A stretch of DNA of 64,000 nucleotides from Leucobacter sp. Psy1 (GCF_020096995.1 NZ_CP083692.1:2232001-2296000); one strand, 5' to 3'. Positions 18,935 to 29,072 are shown, counted from the stretch's first letter. Notes: generated by a model from the sequence alone, not told the origin. Made by a program: numbers and translations.

Positions 18935-19479
18935 TGCGTCAGTACTCCGTTCTGCCAGCGGTCGCCGTGGGCGATGATCGTCACCGTCCGCGGTTCCACG
19001 AGCTCGGCCTCCCACTCTTCTGAGTCGGAGGTAGCCTCGGACTCAGGGGACGTCGATTCGAGGTCTTCGCCACCAGTCGGGCGCTCGATAACAAGTTCGA
19101 TCCAGGACTCGCGCTCGGCGATGAGACCGGCGCCCCACTCCGCGACGACGACCGACCCGTCGAAATCGAGGTCCAGATCGTCGGCCTCCACGGCGTCCGC
19201 GAGCCGATAGGCGTCGACGTGCACCAGCGGAGGGCCTTCCCCAAGCGACGGGTGCGTCCTGGCCAGCACGAATGTCGGACTCGTCACCGGTCCTCGTACG
19301 CCGAGCCCCTCCCCGATCCCGCGAGTCAGCGTCGTCTTGCCAGCACCGAGGGGGCCGGTGAGGATCACGAGATCCCCGGCCCGCAACACCGCACCGAGAC
19401 GCACGCCGAGGTCGTGCATCGCGTCGGGATCGATGACTCGGGTCGTCCACTCGCCGTGCGGAAGGCTCTCACCGGTCAC
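18931..19479 (-). CDS. tsaE: TsaE, t6A complex ATPase
   Basis: 182 residues. Walker A is GPLGAGKTTLTRGIGEGLG (about residues 42-60) and the PTFVLARTH and HVDAYRLAD segments are typical. TsaE resets the TsaBD complex. A Ser/Glu/Asp-rich insertion of about 25 residues (about 136-160) sits before the last strand and is not a usual part of the fold. It overlaps acpS and tsaB. Confidence 0.95.
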   Translation of the reverse strand: MTGESLPHGEWTTRVIDPDAMHDLGVRLGAVLRAGDLVILTGPLGAGKTTLTRGIGEGLGVRGPVTSPTFVLARTHPSLGEGPPLVHVDAYRLADAVEADDLDLDFDGSVVVAEWGAGLIAERESWIELVIERPTGGEDLESTSPESEATSDSEEWEAELVEPRTVTIIAHGDRWQNGVLTQ

Positions 19480-19850
19480 GCGTCGCCCTCCCCGCCGGCT
19501 CGCCCCTCGACGACGACGAATGCCGTAGCGAAACCGCCGTCGTGCGTCATCGAAAGGTGCGGGCGGGCGATGCCGAGCTCCAGGAGACAGCCCGCGAGCC
19601 CCGGCGTCGCGGCGAAGCCCGGCGCCCGATCCTCATCGCGCTCGACGACGAGATCCTGCCAGCCGAGATTCCACGAGCCCCTGAGCGCCTTCACGAGGGC
19701 TTCCTTCGCCGCGAAACGCGCCGCGAGCGACGGCACGGCGAGTTCTCGTTCCACCGGAGCGAACAGCCGCGCCCGCAGCGCCGGAGCGGACGCGAGCTGC
19801 CGTGAGAACCGCTCGATGTCAACGGTGTCGACGCCGATCCCGCGAATCAT
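19476..19850 (-). CDS. acpS: Holo-[acyl-carrier-protein] synthase
   Basis: 124 residues. It transfers phosphopantetheine from CoA to ACP. MIRGIGVDTVDIERF carries the Mg-binding Asp, FAAKEALVKAL the Glu/Lys pair, and HLSMTHDGGFATAFVVVE the C-terminal strand. ATG 19850 places GIGVD at the family's usual position. It starts the overlapping t6A gene string, 20 nt after the glmS stop. Confidence 0.95.
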   Translation of the reverse strand: MIRGIGVDTVDIERFSRQLASAPALRARLFAPVERELAVPSLAARFAAKEALVKALRGSWNLGWQDLVVERDEDRAPGFAATPGLAGCLLELGIARPHLSMTHDGGFATAFVVVEGRAGGEGDA

Positions 19851-19870
19851 CGCCGTGCTGCCGCCTCCGC

Positions 19871-21721
19871 TTACTCGACCGTGACCGACTTGGCCAGGTT
19901 GCGCGGCTGGTCCACATCGAGACCCTTCGCGGTCGACAGCTCCAGCGCGAACCACTGCAGCGGCACGACCTGCAGCAGCGGCTCGAACAGCGCATCGGCC
20001 AGCGGCAGGCGGATCACATCGTCCGCGTACGGCATCACCGACGTGTCGCCCACCTCGACGATAGCGATCACGCGGGCACCGCGAGCACGGATCTCCTGGA
20101 TGTTGGAGACGACCTTCGAGTGCATCACCGGCGCGGTCCGCGGGCTCGGAACGATCACGAAGACCGGCTGACCGTGGTCGATGAGCGCGATCGGGCCGTG
20201 CTTCAGCTCGCCGGCGGCGAACCCCTCGGCGTGGATGTACGCGATCTCCTTCAGCTTCAGCGCGCCCTCCAGCGCCGTCGGGTACCCGACGTGGCGACCC
20301 AGGAAGAGCACTGAGCGGGTATCCGCCATCCAGTGCGCGAGCTGGGCGATCTCGTCGTGCGTGGCGACGGCCTCGCGGAACTTCTCCGGAAGCTCAAGCA
20401 GCTGGTCGGTCGCCTGCTGCGCATCCTCGGCGGAGATCGTGCCGCGGACGCGGGCGATGTGCAGGCCGATCAGGTAGAGCGCCGTGATCTGAGCCACGTA
20501 GGCCTTCGTCGAGGCGACGGCCACCTCGGGACCGGCGTGCGTGTACACGGCGGCGTGCGACTCCCGCGGAATCGTCGCGCTCTGCGTGTTGCACACCGAG
20601 ATGGTCTTCACGCCGCGCTCGGCCGCGTACTTGACGGCCATGAGGGTGTCCATCGTCTCACCCGACTGGCTCACCGAGATGAGCAGGGTGCGCTCGGTCA
20701 GCACCGGATCGCGGTAGCGGAACTCGTGGCTCAGCTGCACCTCGACGGGCACGCGCGCCCACTGCTCGATCGCGTAGGTTCCCGTCATCCCGGCGTACGA
20801 CGCCGTTCCGCAGGCGATGATGATGATGCGGTCGATGTCGCGGAGCACGTCGTCGCCGAGCGCCGTGAGTTCGGGGATCTCGACCTGTCCGTCGTGCACG
20901 CGACCGCGAATCGTGTTCGCGACGGCGTCGGGCTGATCGTTGATCTCCTTCGCCATGAACGAGGACCACCCGCCCTTGTCCGCAGCCTCTGCGTCCCAGG
21001 CGACCTCGAACTCCTCGAACTCGACCGGCTCGCCGGCGAACGTCGAGATGCGGACCTCGTCCGGCGTGATGACCGCGATGCTGTCCTCGTCGACCGCGAC
21101 GGCCCGCTGCGTGAAGCTCACGAATGCCGCGACGTCGGAGCCGAGGAAGTTCTCGCCCTCGCCGATACCGACGACGAGCGGCGAATTGTGCCGCGCCGAC
21201 ACGACCTTGGCCGGCTCGTCCTGGTGCATCGCGAGCAGCGTGAACGTGCCCTCGAGCCGGGGCACCAGCGCGCGGAACGCGGTCTCGAGGTCCTCGCCCT
21301 GCGCGATGCGGTGGCCGAGGAGCGCCGCCACAACCTCCGTGTCAGTTTCGCTCTTGAGAGCGATGCCCGCGGCATCGACCTCCTCGCGGAGCACGGCGAA
21401 GTTCTCGATGATCCCGTTGTGGATCAGCGCCAGCTTGCCGTCGTCACCCAGGTGCGGGTGAGCGTTCACGTCCGTCGGACCGCCGTGCGTCGCCCACCTG
21501 GTGTGCCCGATGCCGGTGTTGGTGGCCTCGACGGGCTGCACCTCAAGCAGTTCCTCAAGACGGACGAGCTTGCCTGCCTTCTTCCGAGTCGCGATCGAGC
21601 CCTCCGGCGTCGTCACCGCGATTCCCGCCGAGTCGTACCCGCGGTACTCCAGGCGGCGCAGACCGCTGATCAGTACCTCGACCGTATCGTTCGGGCCGAC
21701 ATATCCCACAATTCCACACAT
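19871..21721 (-). CDS. glmS: Glutamine-fructose-6-phosphate aminotransferase (isomerising)
   Basis: 616 residues. It makes glucosamine-6-phosphate, the first step to UDP-GlcNAc. Cys2 (MCGIVGYVG) is the glutamine nucleophile; two SIS domains follow (SQSGETMDTLMAVKYA around residue 350 and LGRHVGYPTALEGALKLKE around 480), and the protein ends AKSVTVE. The start gives an exposed Cys after Met removal; the longer reading frame to 21769 would bury it. No glmS ribozyme could fit in the short upstream gap. The product feeds GlmM, whose gene is 2 kb away. Confidence 0.98.
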   Translation of the reverse strand: MCGIVGYVGPNDTVEVLISGLRRLEYRGYDSAGIAVTTPEGSIATRKKAGKLVRLEELLEVQPVEATNTGIGHTRWATHGGPTDVNAHPHLGDDGKLALIHNGIIENFAVLREEVDAAGIALKSETDTEVVAALLGHRIAQGEDLETAFRALVPRLEGTFTLLAMHQDEPAKVVSARHNSPLVVGIGEGENFLGSDVAAFVSFTQRAVAVDEDSIAVITPDEVRISTFAGEPVEFEEFEVAWDAEAADKGGWSSFMAKEINDQPDAVANTIRGRVHDGQVEIPELTALGDDVLRDIDRIIIIACGTASYAGMTGTYAIEQWARVPVEVQLSHEFRYRDPVLTERTLLISVSQSGETMDTLMAVKYAAERGVKTISVCNTQSATIPRESHAAVYTHAGPEVAVASTKAYVAQITALYLIGLHIARVRGTISAEDAQQATDQLLELPEKFREAVATHDEIAQLAHWMADTRSVLFLGRHVGYPTALEGALKLKEIAYIHAEGFAAGELKHGPIALIDHGQPVFVIVPSPRTAPVMHSKVVSNIQEIRARGARVIAIVEVGDTSVMPYADDVIRLPLADALFEPLLQVVPLQWFALELSTAKGLDVDQPRNLAKSVTVE

Positions 21722-21727
21722 GGGCTC

Positions 21728-21734
21728 TAGTTTA
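21728..21734. promoter_or_regulatory. Overlapping -10-like boxes for glmS and coaA
   Basis: TAGTTT reads toward coaA (21728-21733) and TAAACT reads toward glmS (complement of 21729-21734) in a 32-bp divergent gap. Both genes would have very short leaders. No good -35 is visible on either strand, so this is tentative. Confidence 0.35.
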
Positions 21735-21753
21735 GTGGCACGATGAGTGAACC

Positions 21754-22722
21754 ATGACAGACCGCACAACGGACACTCAGGCGCTCATCCGCCCCGACCT
21801 CACTTCGCCGTTCACGGAGATCGGCAGGGACGCCTGGTCACGACTCGCCGGCGAGACCCCCATGCCGCTCACGGAGGAGGAGATCGACGCGTTCCGCGGT
21901 CTCGGTGAGCCGCTCGACATGGCGGAGGTCAGCGCCGTCTACCGACCCATCAGCCGCCTCATCAACCAGTACGCCATCGCAGTGCGCGAGATGCACGACC
22001 GGACGCGCGGATTCCTCGGAATGGGTGAGGAACGTCAGAGCCCCTTCGTACTCGGCGTCGCCGGATCAGTCGCCGTCGGTAAGTCCACCGTCGCCCGAAT
22101 CCTCCGCGACCTGCTCGCTCGCTGGCCCGAGACGCCGGACGTGCAGATCGTCACCACCGACGGCTTCCTGTTTCCGAACGCCGAGCTCGAGCGCCGCGGG
22201 ATCATGCACCGCAAAGGATTTCCCGAGTCTTACGACCGACGCTCGCTCCTCCGGTTCGTCTCGCAGGTGAAAGCCGGCGTCCCCGAGGTCTGCGCGCCCC
22301 ACTACGACCACCTCACCTACGACATCGTGCCGGGCGAGTACACCGTCGTCCGCCAGCCCGACATCCTCATCGTGGAGGGCCTGAACGTGCTGCAGCCCCC
22401 CTCGACGGCGCACCCCCTCGCCGTGAGCGACCTCTTCGACTTCTCCGTCTACGTGGACGCCCGCACCGCCGACATCAGACGCTGGTACCAGGAGCGCTTC
22501 CTCCGCCTCCGCGAGCACGCGTTCAAAGACCCGTCGTCGCACTTCCGTCGCTTCGCGGGACTCGACGACGACACCGCCGTCGCGCTCGCGAACGAGTTCT
22601 GGACGAACATCAACGAGCCCAACCTCGTCGAGAACATCCGCCCCACCCGCGCCCGCGCCACGCTCGTACTGCGCAAGGAAGCGGACCACCGGGTGCAGAA
22701 GGTGCTTCTGCGCAAGATGTAG
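21754..22722 (+). CDS. coaA: Pantothenate kinase, type I
   Basis: 322 residues. It phosphorylates pantothenate, the first step of CoA synthesis. [17 protein letters not shown] is the P-loop (about residues 100-116), followed by [24 protein letters not shown] and [12 protein letters not shown]. The C-terminus ([27 protein letters not shown]) is intact. It is divergent from glmS. Confidence 0.97.
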   Translation: MTDRTTDTQALIRPDLTSPFTEIGRDAWSRLAGETPMPLTEEEIDAFRGLGEPLDMAEVSAVYRPISRLINQYAIAVREMHDRTRGFLGMGEERQSPFVLGVAGSVAVGKSTVARILRDLLARWPETPDVQIVTTDGFLFPNAELERRGIMHRKGFPESYDRRSLLRFVSQVKAGVPEVCAPHYDHLTYDIVPGEYTVVRQPDILIVEGLNVLQPPSTAHPLAVSDLFDFSVYVDARTADIRRWYQERFLRLREHAFKDPSSHFRRFAGLDDDTAVALANEFWTNINEPNLVENIRPTRARATLVLRKEADHRVQKVLLRKM

Positions 22723-22935
22723 GTGGGGTGCCTGCACCGTCCGCTCGATTATGAGCATCAGCTCGCTCACCGCGCACGTCCACATCGAGCGGAGCGTCAA
22801 TCTCGAGCCGAGCGTGCGCATGACTTGCTCTCCTCACTCGTGCACAGCAGCCGCTTGGCGTACCGTGCCGGCGTGTCATCCCCATGTACCGTCCGTGCAC
22901 CCCGCACGGTGCACGTTTCTCGCGAGACTGAGCGC

Positions 22936-23904
22936 ATGTCTCCCGCACAGACCTCTCCCGCACAGACCTCTCCCGCACGCACCGCGCTCCCGCCGGGGGG
23001 CGTCATGCGCTCCCGCGCTCTCATCGCACGAGGGTGGAGTCCGCACCAGATCAGGCTCGCGGTAACCGCCGGTCGGTTGCAACGCCCCCGGCGTGGGTGG
23101 GTATCCGCACCCGATGCCGATCCTCTCCTCCTCCACGCGGTCGATCGCGGGGGAACGCTCACGTGTGTCACGCAAGCACGACGGCTCGGTCTGTGGACGC
23201 CTCCGCATCGCGGGCTGCATCTGGCGATGACCAGACCGGGCTCTCAGGGCCGAACGCACCAGAATGCCTCACCACAGCCAGAAGGCCCCTCATCACCCGC
23301 GCGGATGACTCCCGCTCCCGCTGGGGGCTCCCCCGTCCCCCAGCACACTGAACGCCTCCACTGGGCTGCACCGGTGAAGCCACGCGCACCCGACGCCCTC
23401 GAGGACGACGTCGTGAACGTGCTCGGCTATGTGGCCGTCTGCCTCCCATTCGAAGACGCCCTCACGGTGTGGGAGTCAGCGCTTCGGCATGAACTCGTCG
23501 ACACGCTCTCACTCGCGCAACTCCCTCTGGGGTCTCGCGCACGGGGGCTACTCGCAGCTGCTTCGCCCTTCTCGGACTCCGGCCTCGAAACCTATGTTCG
23601 GCACCGGCTGCGCTGGCTGCACATCAGCATCGTCGCCCAGGCATGGATCGCCGGTCATCGCGTCGACTTCCTCATCGGACAACGCCTGGTGCTCCAAATC
23701 GATGGGGGCCATCACGTCGGCGCGCAGCGCACGCAGGACATCGCGCACGACGCCAGCCTCATGCTGAGCGGCTTCACCGTCATCCGAGTCGGTTACGAAC
23801 AGGTGATGCACCGCTGGCCTGAGGTGCAGGACACGGTCATGAGCGCAATCGCCGCGGGCAAGCACCGTGACCGCGAGAGAGCGTCCGCATCGAGACGAGC
23901 GTGA
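22936..23904 (+). CDS. AbiEi-type HTH plus DUF559 (Vsr-like nuclease fold) protein
   Basis: About 322 residues from ATG 22936; ATG 23005 is an alternative. The N-terminal part MRSRALIARGWSPHQIRLAVTAGRL...RRGW resembles the AbiEi antitoxin HTH domain seen in DUF559 proteins. A Pro-rich linker of about 60 residues follows. The C-terminal PD-(D/E)XK-like region is HRVDFLIGQRLVLQIDGGHH...LMLSGFTVIRVGYEQVM. Where Vsr-like nucleases have Glu before the second Asp-Gly (E-x-D-G), this protein has Gln (LQIDG). No cognate AbiEii toxin or methylase is adjacent, so it is an orphan. Function unknown. The first 15 codons are three copies of a 15-bp repeat. Confidence 0.75.
   Translation: MSPAQTSPAQTSPARTALPPGGVMRSRALIARGWSPHQIRLAVTAGRLQRPRRGWVSAPDADPLLLHAVDRGGTLTCVTQARRLGLWTPPHRGLHLAMTRPGSQGRTHQNASPQPEGPSSPARMTPAPAGGSPVPQHTERLHWAAPVKPRAPDALEDDVVNVLGYVAVCLPFEDALTVWESALRHELVDTLSLAQLPLGSRARGLLAAASPFSDSGLETYVRHRLRWLHISIVAQAWIAGHRVDFLIGQRLVLQIDGGHHVGAQRTQDIAHDASLMLSGFTVIRVGYEQVMHRWPEVQDTVMSAIAAGKHRDRERASASRRA
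22939..22983 (+). repeat. Three tandem 15-bp repeats at the start of the DUF559 gene
   Basis: Unit TCTCCCGCACAGACC twice exactly and a third time with two changed bases. It encodes SPAQT-SPAQT-SPART just after the Met, so copy-number change would keep the frame. Confidence 0.85.
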
Positions 23905-23966
23905 AGTGCCGCGCGTGACAGCGAGGCCGGACGAGCCGGGGACGAACGCCCAGGTCGCGAACGTGT

Positions 23967-25316
23967 TCAGACGGCGAGACGGTCGCGCACCACCGCTGCG
24001 AGATCATCCGCGAGCTGCTGGGCGAGGTCGGTCTCAGCTGCCTCGACCATCACTCGGACGACTGGCTCGGTACCCGAGGGGCGCAACAGCACTCGGCCGT
24101 TCCCTCCGAGCACGGTCTCCGCCTGGACGACCGCAGACTGCAGCACCTCGTCGGTGTGCACCCCTGCCCGGTCGACGCCCTTCACGTTGACGAGCACCTG
24201 CGGGTAGACCTGCATGCACTCGGCGAGCTCCGCCAGGGTCTTACCGCTCCGAACCACCTCGAGCGCGATGTGCAGGCCGGTGAGAATACCGTCACCCGTC
24301 GTCGCATGATCGCTCATGATGACGTGGCCCGACTGCTCACCACCGAGCGAGTAGCCATGCTCGTTGATCGCCTCAAGCACGTAACGGTCACCGACACCCG
24401 TTTCGACGACGTCGATTCCGCGATCGGCCATCGCGAGCTTGAGTCCGAGGTTGCTCATGACAGTCGCCACGAGGGTGTGCTGGTGCAGCTTGCCGCGCTC
24501 CGCCATCGAGAGCGCCAGGATCGCCATGATCTTGTCGCCGTCGATCACGTTGCCGTCGGCGTCGACCGCCAAGCACCGGTCAGCGTCTCCATCGTGAGCG
24601 ATCCCGAGGTCGGCGCCGACCTCACGCACTCGTGCGATGAGCGGTTCGAGGTGGGTCGAACCGATGCCGTCGTTGATGTTGAAACCGTCCGGGTCGTTCC
24701 CGATCACGGTGACCCGCGCACCGGCGTCGGCGAACACGTCTGGCGAGATTCCGGCAGCCGCTCCGTGCGCGCAGTCGAGTACCACGTGGATACCGTCGAG
24801 CCGGGTTCCCTCGAGCGTGCCGAGCAGGTGGACGAGGTACCGATCCTCGGCGTCCGCGAAACGGCGGATGCGCCCCACCTCGCGGCCGGTCACCGCGACA
24901 ATCGGGCCGGCCATGGCAGCCTCGATCTCGTCCTCGATGGTGTCGGCGAGCTTCCGCCCGCCCGCAGCGAAGAACTTGATGCCGTTGTCGGGTGCCGGGT
25001 TGTGCGAAGCGGACACCATGACGCCGAAATCGGCTCCGGTGTCGGCGACCAGATACGCCGCAGCGGGTGTCGGAATGACCCCGGCGTCGAGCACGTCGAC
25101 ACCCGCGGCCGCAAGGCCGGCGGAGACTGCGGAGGCGATGAACTCGCCGGAGACTCGGGGGTCGCGTGCCACCACAGCGGTAGCACGACGGCTCTCGGCC
25201 CGGGCTGAACGCCCGAGCACGAGAGCCGCTGCATGTGCGAGGTTGAGGGCCAGCTCGGCAGTCACATCGACGCCGGCCAGCCCTCGCACCCCGTCGGTGC
25301 CAAACAGGCGTGCCAT
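23967..25316 (-). CDS. glmM: Phosphoglucosamine mutase
   Basis: 449 residues. It interconverts glucosamine-6- and -1-phosphate for UDP-GlcNAc synthesis. [14 protein letters not shown] opens the protein, [18 protein letters not shown] holds the phospho-Ser, [13 protein letters not shown] binds Mg, LGGEQSGH and [15 protein letters not shown] bind the sugar phosphate. It begins 14 nt after the rpsI stop, so it is co-transcribed with rplM-rpsI, the usual actinobacterial arrangement. Confidence 0.98.
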   Translation of the reverse strand: MARLFGTDGVRGLAGVDVTAELALNLAHAAALVLGRSARAESRRATAVVARDPRVSGEFIASAVSAGLAAAGVDVLDAGVIPTPAAAYLVADTGADFGVMVSASHNPAPDNGIKFFAAGGRKLADTIEDEIEAAMAGPIVAVTGREVGRIRRFADAEDRYLVHLLGTLEGTRLDGIHVVLDCAHGAAAGISPDVFADAGARVTVIGNDPDGFNINDGIGSTHLEPLIARVREVGADLGIAHDGDADRCLAVDADGNVIDGDKIMAILALSMAERGKLHQHTLVATVMSNLGLKLAMADRGIDVVETGVGDRYVLEAINEHGYSLGGEQSGHVIMSDHATTGDGILTGLHIALEVVRSGKTLAELAECMQVYPQVLVNVKGVDRAGVHTDEVLQSAVVQAETVLGGNGRVLLRPSGTEPVVRVMVEAAETDLAQQLADDLAAVVRDRLAV

Positions 25317-25330
25317 GAGCTCGTCGCGGT

Positions 25331-25813
25331 TTAGCGCTTCGAGTACTGGGGTGCCTTGCGGGCCTTCTTGAGGCCGGCCTTCTTGCGCTCCTTGATACGC
25401 GCGTCGCGGCTGAGGAAGCCGGACTTCTTGAGCGTCGGGCGGTTGTGCTCCGCGTCGATCTCGTTCAGCGCACGAGCAATCGCGAGGCGCAGCGCGCCCG
25501 CCTGGCCCGAGGGGCCGCCGCCGACGATGCGGGCGATCACGTCGTAGGAGCCGCCGAGCTCGAGCACCGTGAAGGGATCGGTGATGAGCTGCTGGTGCAG
25601 CTTGTTCGGGAAGTAGTCGGCGAACTCGCGGCCGTTGACGCGGATCTCGCCCGAGCCGGGCACGAGGCGAACACGCGCGATGGCCTGCTTGCGACGGCCG
25701 ACGGCTGCACCGGGAACGGTGAGCGCGGGGCGCGGGGTTGCTGCGGTGGCCTGCGAAGCCGGGGTCTCGGTGCTGTAGCTCTCGGTGGCCACGGTCTGCT
25801 CTGGGGTGCTCAC
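25331..25813 (-). CDS. rpsI: 30S ribosomal protein S9
   Basis: 160 residues. The core ([17 protein letters not shown]... [25 protein letters not shown]) is S9, ending in the tRNA-contacting KR. A non-conserved Thr/Ala-rich N-terminus of about 38 residues precedes it. It lies 39 nt after rplM. Confidence 0.97.
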   Translation of the reverse strand: MSTPEQTVATESYSTETPASQATAATPRPALTVPGAAVGRRKQAIARVRLVPGSGEIRVNGREFADYFPNKLHQQLITDPFTVLELGGSYDVIARIVGGGPSGQAGALRLAIARALNEIDAEHNRPTLKKSGFLSRDARIKERKKAGLKKARKAPQYSKR

Positions 25814-25852
25814 GATGTGTGGTGTCCTTCTCTCAAAGTCTCTCGAGCCGCG

Positions 25853-26299
25853 TTACTGCGCGACCTGGCCGATGGTGTAGGCGGTCGGCTGCTGCGCAGC
25901 GTGGGGGTGCTCCGGGCCGGCGTAGACGCGCAGCTTGCGGAACAGGTCGGCACCCAGCGAGTTCTTGGGCAGCATGCCGCGGATCGCCTTCTCGACGGCG
26001 CGCTCGGGGTTCTTCTCGAGCAGCTCGGTGTAGCTGACCGACTTCAGGCCGCCCGGGTAACCCGAGTGACGGTAGGCGCGCTTGCGGTCCGCCTTGTTCG
26101 AGGTGAGGACCACCTTGTCGGCGTTGATGATGATGACGTGATCGCCCATGTCCATGTGGGGAGCGAACGTCGTCTTGTGCTTGCCGCGGAGCAGGGCCGC
26201 GGCGGTCGTGGCGAGGCGGCCGAGCACCACGTCGGCTGCGTCGATGACGAGCCAATCGTGCGTCCGGTCGGCGGCCTTCGGCGAGTAAGTGCGAGTCAC
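25853..26299 (-). CDS. rplM: 50S ribosomal protein L13
   Basis: 148 residues. [39 protein letters not shown] and the [14 protein letters not shown] motif identify L13. First gene of rplM-rpsI-glmM. Confidence 0.98.
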   Translation of the reverse strand: MTRTYSPKAADRTHDWLVIDAADVVLGRLATTAAALLRGKHKTTFAPHMDMGDHVIIINADKVVLTSNKADRKRAYRHSGYPGGLKSVSYTELLEKNPERAVEKAIRGMLPKNSLGADLFRKLRVYAGPEHPHAAQQPTAYTIGQVAQ

Positions 26300-26444
26300 T
26301 GTCGTGCTGCTTTCTGTCGAAATGGAGGTGTTCGTGTATCCCGCTCCGGTGGAGATTCGCGGGCACAGCCCGCGAGCCGTCCAGTGGAGGGCTCAACATT
26401 TCGGTGCGCGCTCGATAGCGGGCACGCACCAAGGGTCTACTTTA
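26300..26444 (-). promoter_or_regulatory. Promoter and leader of rplM-rpsI-glmM
   Basis: TAAAGT on the minus strand (26439-26444) is a plausible -10 element, giving a leader of about 130 nt. The leader contains a hairpin made from TCGCGGGC and GCCCGCGA (about 26357-26375). No good -35 hexamer is seen. Confidence 0.4.
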
Positions 26445-26456
26445 GCACAGTTCCCC

Positions 26457-27380
26457 TCAGCGGTCGGATTCGCGAGTCCGCGCCTGACCGGGCAGCGCCG
26501 CCCGCTTCGCTCGGGTGGCCTCCGCCCGCGCGGCCAGTGCATCATCATCGGGGTAGCCGATCTCTTCAAGACTGAGTCCGTGCGCGGGCATGACGGTGAA
26601 CCGGCTGGTGCGCTGCCGCGCGTCGAGAATGCCCGTGAGCTCCTCTGGTGCCAGGCGTCCGGCACCCACGGCGACCACGCCGCCGACGAGAGCGCGGACC
26701 ATCGAGTGGCAGAAAGCATCCGCTTCGATGCGGGCTGCGAACGCACCGTCGTCGGTCTCCCGCCAGCTGAAGTCGAGCAGTGTCCGCACTGCGGTCGCCC
26801 CCTCGCGCGCCTTGCAGAAGCTCGTGAAATCGTTGAGACCGATCAACCCCTCGGAAACGCGCCGCATCCGATGCAGATCGAGATCCCGCCCGACATCGGC
26901 CGTGAACCGGGCGGTCAACGGATCCGCGGGCGACGACGCATCCCTGAGCCGGTACTCGTACCGGCGTCTGAGCGCGGAGAACCGCGCATCGAACGTCGAC
27001 GGTACACGCGTCACCCCGCGCACGGCGATGTCGGGCGCACCCCGTCGCAGGACGCCCTGAACGCGCCGCGCACGCGCACGGGACGAGTCAGCTTCGTCGG
27101 ACCCCGCACTCCGACCGTTCCAGCGGTCGAGCTGCTCAGCCGTCACGTCGAGGTGCGCGACCTGACCGCGCGCATGCACGCCCGCATCGGTGCGACCGCC
27201 CACCGTGAGCCGACTCTCCCCCTCGGGAGCGCGCAGCACCATCGCGAGCGCCGCCTCCAGCTCTCCCTGCACGGTCCGCAGGCCGGGCTGCGCCGCCCAC
27301 CCGTGGAAGTCGGTGCCGTCGTACGCGAGATCCAGGCGCAGCCGAACGTGCGGCGATCTATCCGGAAGGGTGTCAGTCAC
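26457..27380 (-). CDS. truA: tRNA pseudouridine(38-40) synthase
   Basis: 307 residues from GTG 27380. LDLAYDGTDFHGWAAQPGLRTVQGELE and the catalytic VGGRTDAGVHARGQVAHLD (Asp nucleophile) are clear, as is FCHSMVRALVGGVVAVG. An insertion of about 25 residues rich in Ser/Arg/Ala follows the catalytic segment. AGAATA ends 5 nt before the GTG, which suggests a leaderless transcript. The rplQ terminator separates it from the ribosomal operon. Confidence 0.96.
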   Translation of the reverse strand: MTDTLPDRSPHVRLRLDLAYDGTDFHGWAAQPGLRTVQGELEAALAMVLRAPEGESRLTVGGRTDAGVHARGQVAHLDVTAEQLDRWNGRSAGSDEADSSRARARRVQGVLRRGAPDIAVRGVTRVPSTFDARFSALRRRYEYRLRDASSPADPLTARFTADVGRDLDLHRMRRVSEGLIGLNDFTSFCKAREGATAVRTLLDFSWRETDDGAFAARIEADAFCHSMVRALVGGVVAVGAGRLAPEELTGILDARQRTSRFTVMPAHGLSLEEIGYPDDDALAARAEATRAKRAALPGQARTRESDR

Positions 27381-27467
27381 CCCACTATTCTCTCAGTCGG
27401 AGTCGAGCCGCCCGACATCGCACGCGGCAGGAGCCCCCACACACCCGGCGCCCTCCAGACGCACGAA

Positions 27468-27498
27468 CGCCCCGCGAGTCGATGTGACTCACGGGGCG
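27468..27498 (-). terminator. Terminator of the infA-rplQ operon
   Basis: CGCCCCGCGAGTC pairs with GACTCACGGGGCG (one mismatch) around GATGT, 20 nt after the rplQ stop. Confidence 0.75.
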
Positions 27499-27518
27499 CT
27501 CATGCAGAGGGAAGCGAA

Positions 27519-28046
27519 TTACTCGGACTTCTCCTCGGCGGGTGCCTCGGTGGCCTCCTCGGCCGCAGCCTCGGGTGCCGACTCCTCGGCGGGCGCCTCG
27601 GTGGTCTCCTCAGCAGGTGCCTCGGTCTCCTCGGCCGGAGCCTCCTCGGCGACCGGGGCTGCGTGCGCAGCCTTCGCCTTCGAGGCGACGGGCTCGAGCA
27701 CGAGCTCGATCACTGCGAGCGGAGCATTGTCGCCCTTGCGGAAACCGGTCTTGATGATGCGGGTGTAACCACCCTGGCGGTCCTCGACCTGCGGCGCGAT
27801 CTCGGTGAAGAGCTCGTGGACGACCGACTTGTCGAGCACCTGACGCATCACGCGGCGGCGTGCGTGCAGGTCTCCGCGCTTCGCAAAGGTGACGAGACGC
27901 TCAGCGATGGGCTGCAGGCGCTTCGCCTTGGTCTCCGTGGTCTGGATGCGCTTGTGCTCGAACAGCTGCGAGGCCATCTGGTTGAGCATGAGGCGCTCGT
28001 GAGCGGGTCCGCCTCCGAGGCGGGGGCCCTTGGTGGGCTTGGGCAT
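27519..28046 (-). CDS. rplQ: 50S ribosomal protein L17 with acidic repeat tail
   Basis: 175 residues. The first 120 ([21 protein letters not shown]... [21 protein letters not shown]) are L17. The last 50 are a tail of repeated (T)EAPAEE units of low complexity, absent from the 127-residue E. coli protein. A/E-rich tails of this kind are common on actinobacterial ribosomal proteins. Confidence 0.97.
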   Translation of the reverse strand: MPKPTKGPRLGGGPAHERLMLNQMASQLFEHKRIQTTETKAKRLQPIAERLVTFAKRGDLHARRRVMRQVLDKSVVHELFTEIAPQVEDRQGGYTRIIKTGFRKGDNAPLAVIELVLEPVASKAKAAHAAPVAEEAPAEETEAPAEETTEAPAEESAPEAAAEEATEAPAEEKSE

Positions 28047-28085
28047 GGTATCTCCTGGGGTGAGCGATCGACCGGCGGGCGATCG

Positions 28086-29072
28086 TTAGTTGGTGTCGTC
28101 TTCGTAGCTGTAGAACTGCGCGCCGTCGAAACCGGGCACGGCGTCCTTCAGCGACAGTCCCATCTCGGTGAGCTTGTCGCGCACCTCGAAGACGGACTTC
28201 TGACCGAAGTTGCGGATGTTCATCAACTGGGCTTCGGAGAGAGCCAGGAGCTCGCTCACGGTGTTGATGCCCTCGCGCTTCAGGCAGTTGTAGCTGCGGA
28301 CCGAGAGATCGAGATCCTCGATCGGGATCGAGAGCTCGCCGTCCGAGGCCACCTCGACCGGCGCGGGGCCGATCTCCACACCCTCGGCTGCGGTGTTCAG
28401 CTCGCGTGCGAGGCCGAACAGCTCGACCAGCGTCGATCCCGCTGACGCGATCGCGTCGCGGGGCGTGATGGCCGGCTTCGTCTCGACGTCGACGACCAGG
28501 CGGTCGAAGTCGGTGCGCTCACCGGCACGCGTCGCCTCGACGCGGTAGGTGACCTTGAGCACGGGCGAGTAGATGGAGTCGACCGGAATGCGGCCGACCT
28601 CGGCGTCCTCGTTGCGGTTCTGAGCTGCCGAGACATAGCCGCGGCCGCGCTCGACCGTCAGCTCGAGCTCGAACTGCGCGTCCTCGCCGAGCGTGGCGAT
28701 GACGAGCTCGGGGTTGCGCACCTCGACACCAGCGGGAGCGGAGATATCGGCAGCGGTGACCTCACCGGCGCCGGTCTTCCGCAGGTACGCGGTGATGGGC
28801 TCGTCGTGCTCGCTGGAGACGACGAGGTCCTTGATGTTGAGGATGATCTCGGTGACGTCCTCGGTCACGCCGGGGATCGTCGTGAACTCGTGCGCGACGC
28901 CCTCAAATCGAACACTGGTGACAGCCGCACCGGGGATCGAGGAGAGGAGCGTGCGGCGGAGCGAGTTGCCCAGGGTGTAGCCGAAGCCAGGCTCGAGGGG
29001 CTCGATCGCGAAGCGCGAACGGTACTCGGAGAGGGGTTCTTCAGTCAGAGTGGGTCGCTGTGCAATCAGCAC
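28086..29072 (-). CDS. rpoA: RNA polymerase alpha subunit
   Basis: 328 residues. N-terminal dimerisation domain with [34 protein letters not shown], and C-terminal domain with [23 protein letters not shown] and [15 protein letters not shown], which binds UP elements and activators. It starts 101 nt after rpsK, behind a UUCG hairpin. rpsD, which lies here in E. coli and mycobacteria, is absent. Confidence 0.98.
   Translation of the reverse strand: MLIAQRPTLTEEPLSEYRSRFAIEPLEPGFGYTLGNSLRRTLLSSIPGAAVTSVRFEGVAHEFTTIPGVTEDVTEIILNIKDLVVSSEHDEPITAYLRKTGAGEVTAADISAPAGVEVRNPELVIATLGEDAQFELELTVERGRGYVSAAQNRNEDAEVGRIPVDSIYSPVLKVTYRVEATRAGERTDFDRLVVDVETKPAITPRDAIASAGSTLVELFGLARELNTAAEGVEIGPAPVEVASDGELSIPIEDLDLSVRSYNCLKREGINTVSELLALSEAQLMNIRNFGQKSVFEVRDKLTEMGLSLKDAVPGFDGAQFYSYEDDTN

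Noticed and set aside
21722..21753. glmS ribozyme or riboswitch
   Set aside because: Only 32 bp are available and the neighbouring sequence is coaA coding.
22939..22983. CRISPR-like short repeats
   Set aside because: Repeats are contiguous with no spacers, only 15 bp, and in frame within a coding region.
22936..23904. Toxin-antitoxin or defence island
   Set aside because: A single AbiEi/DUF559-like gene without partner, methylase or mobility gene, flanked by coaA and glmM, does not make a system.
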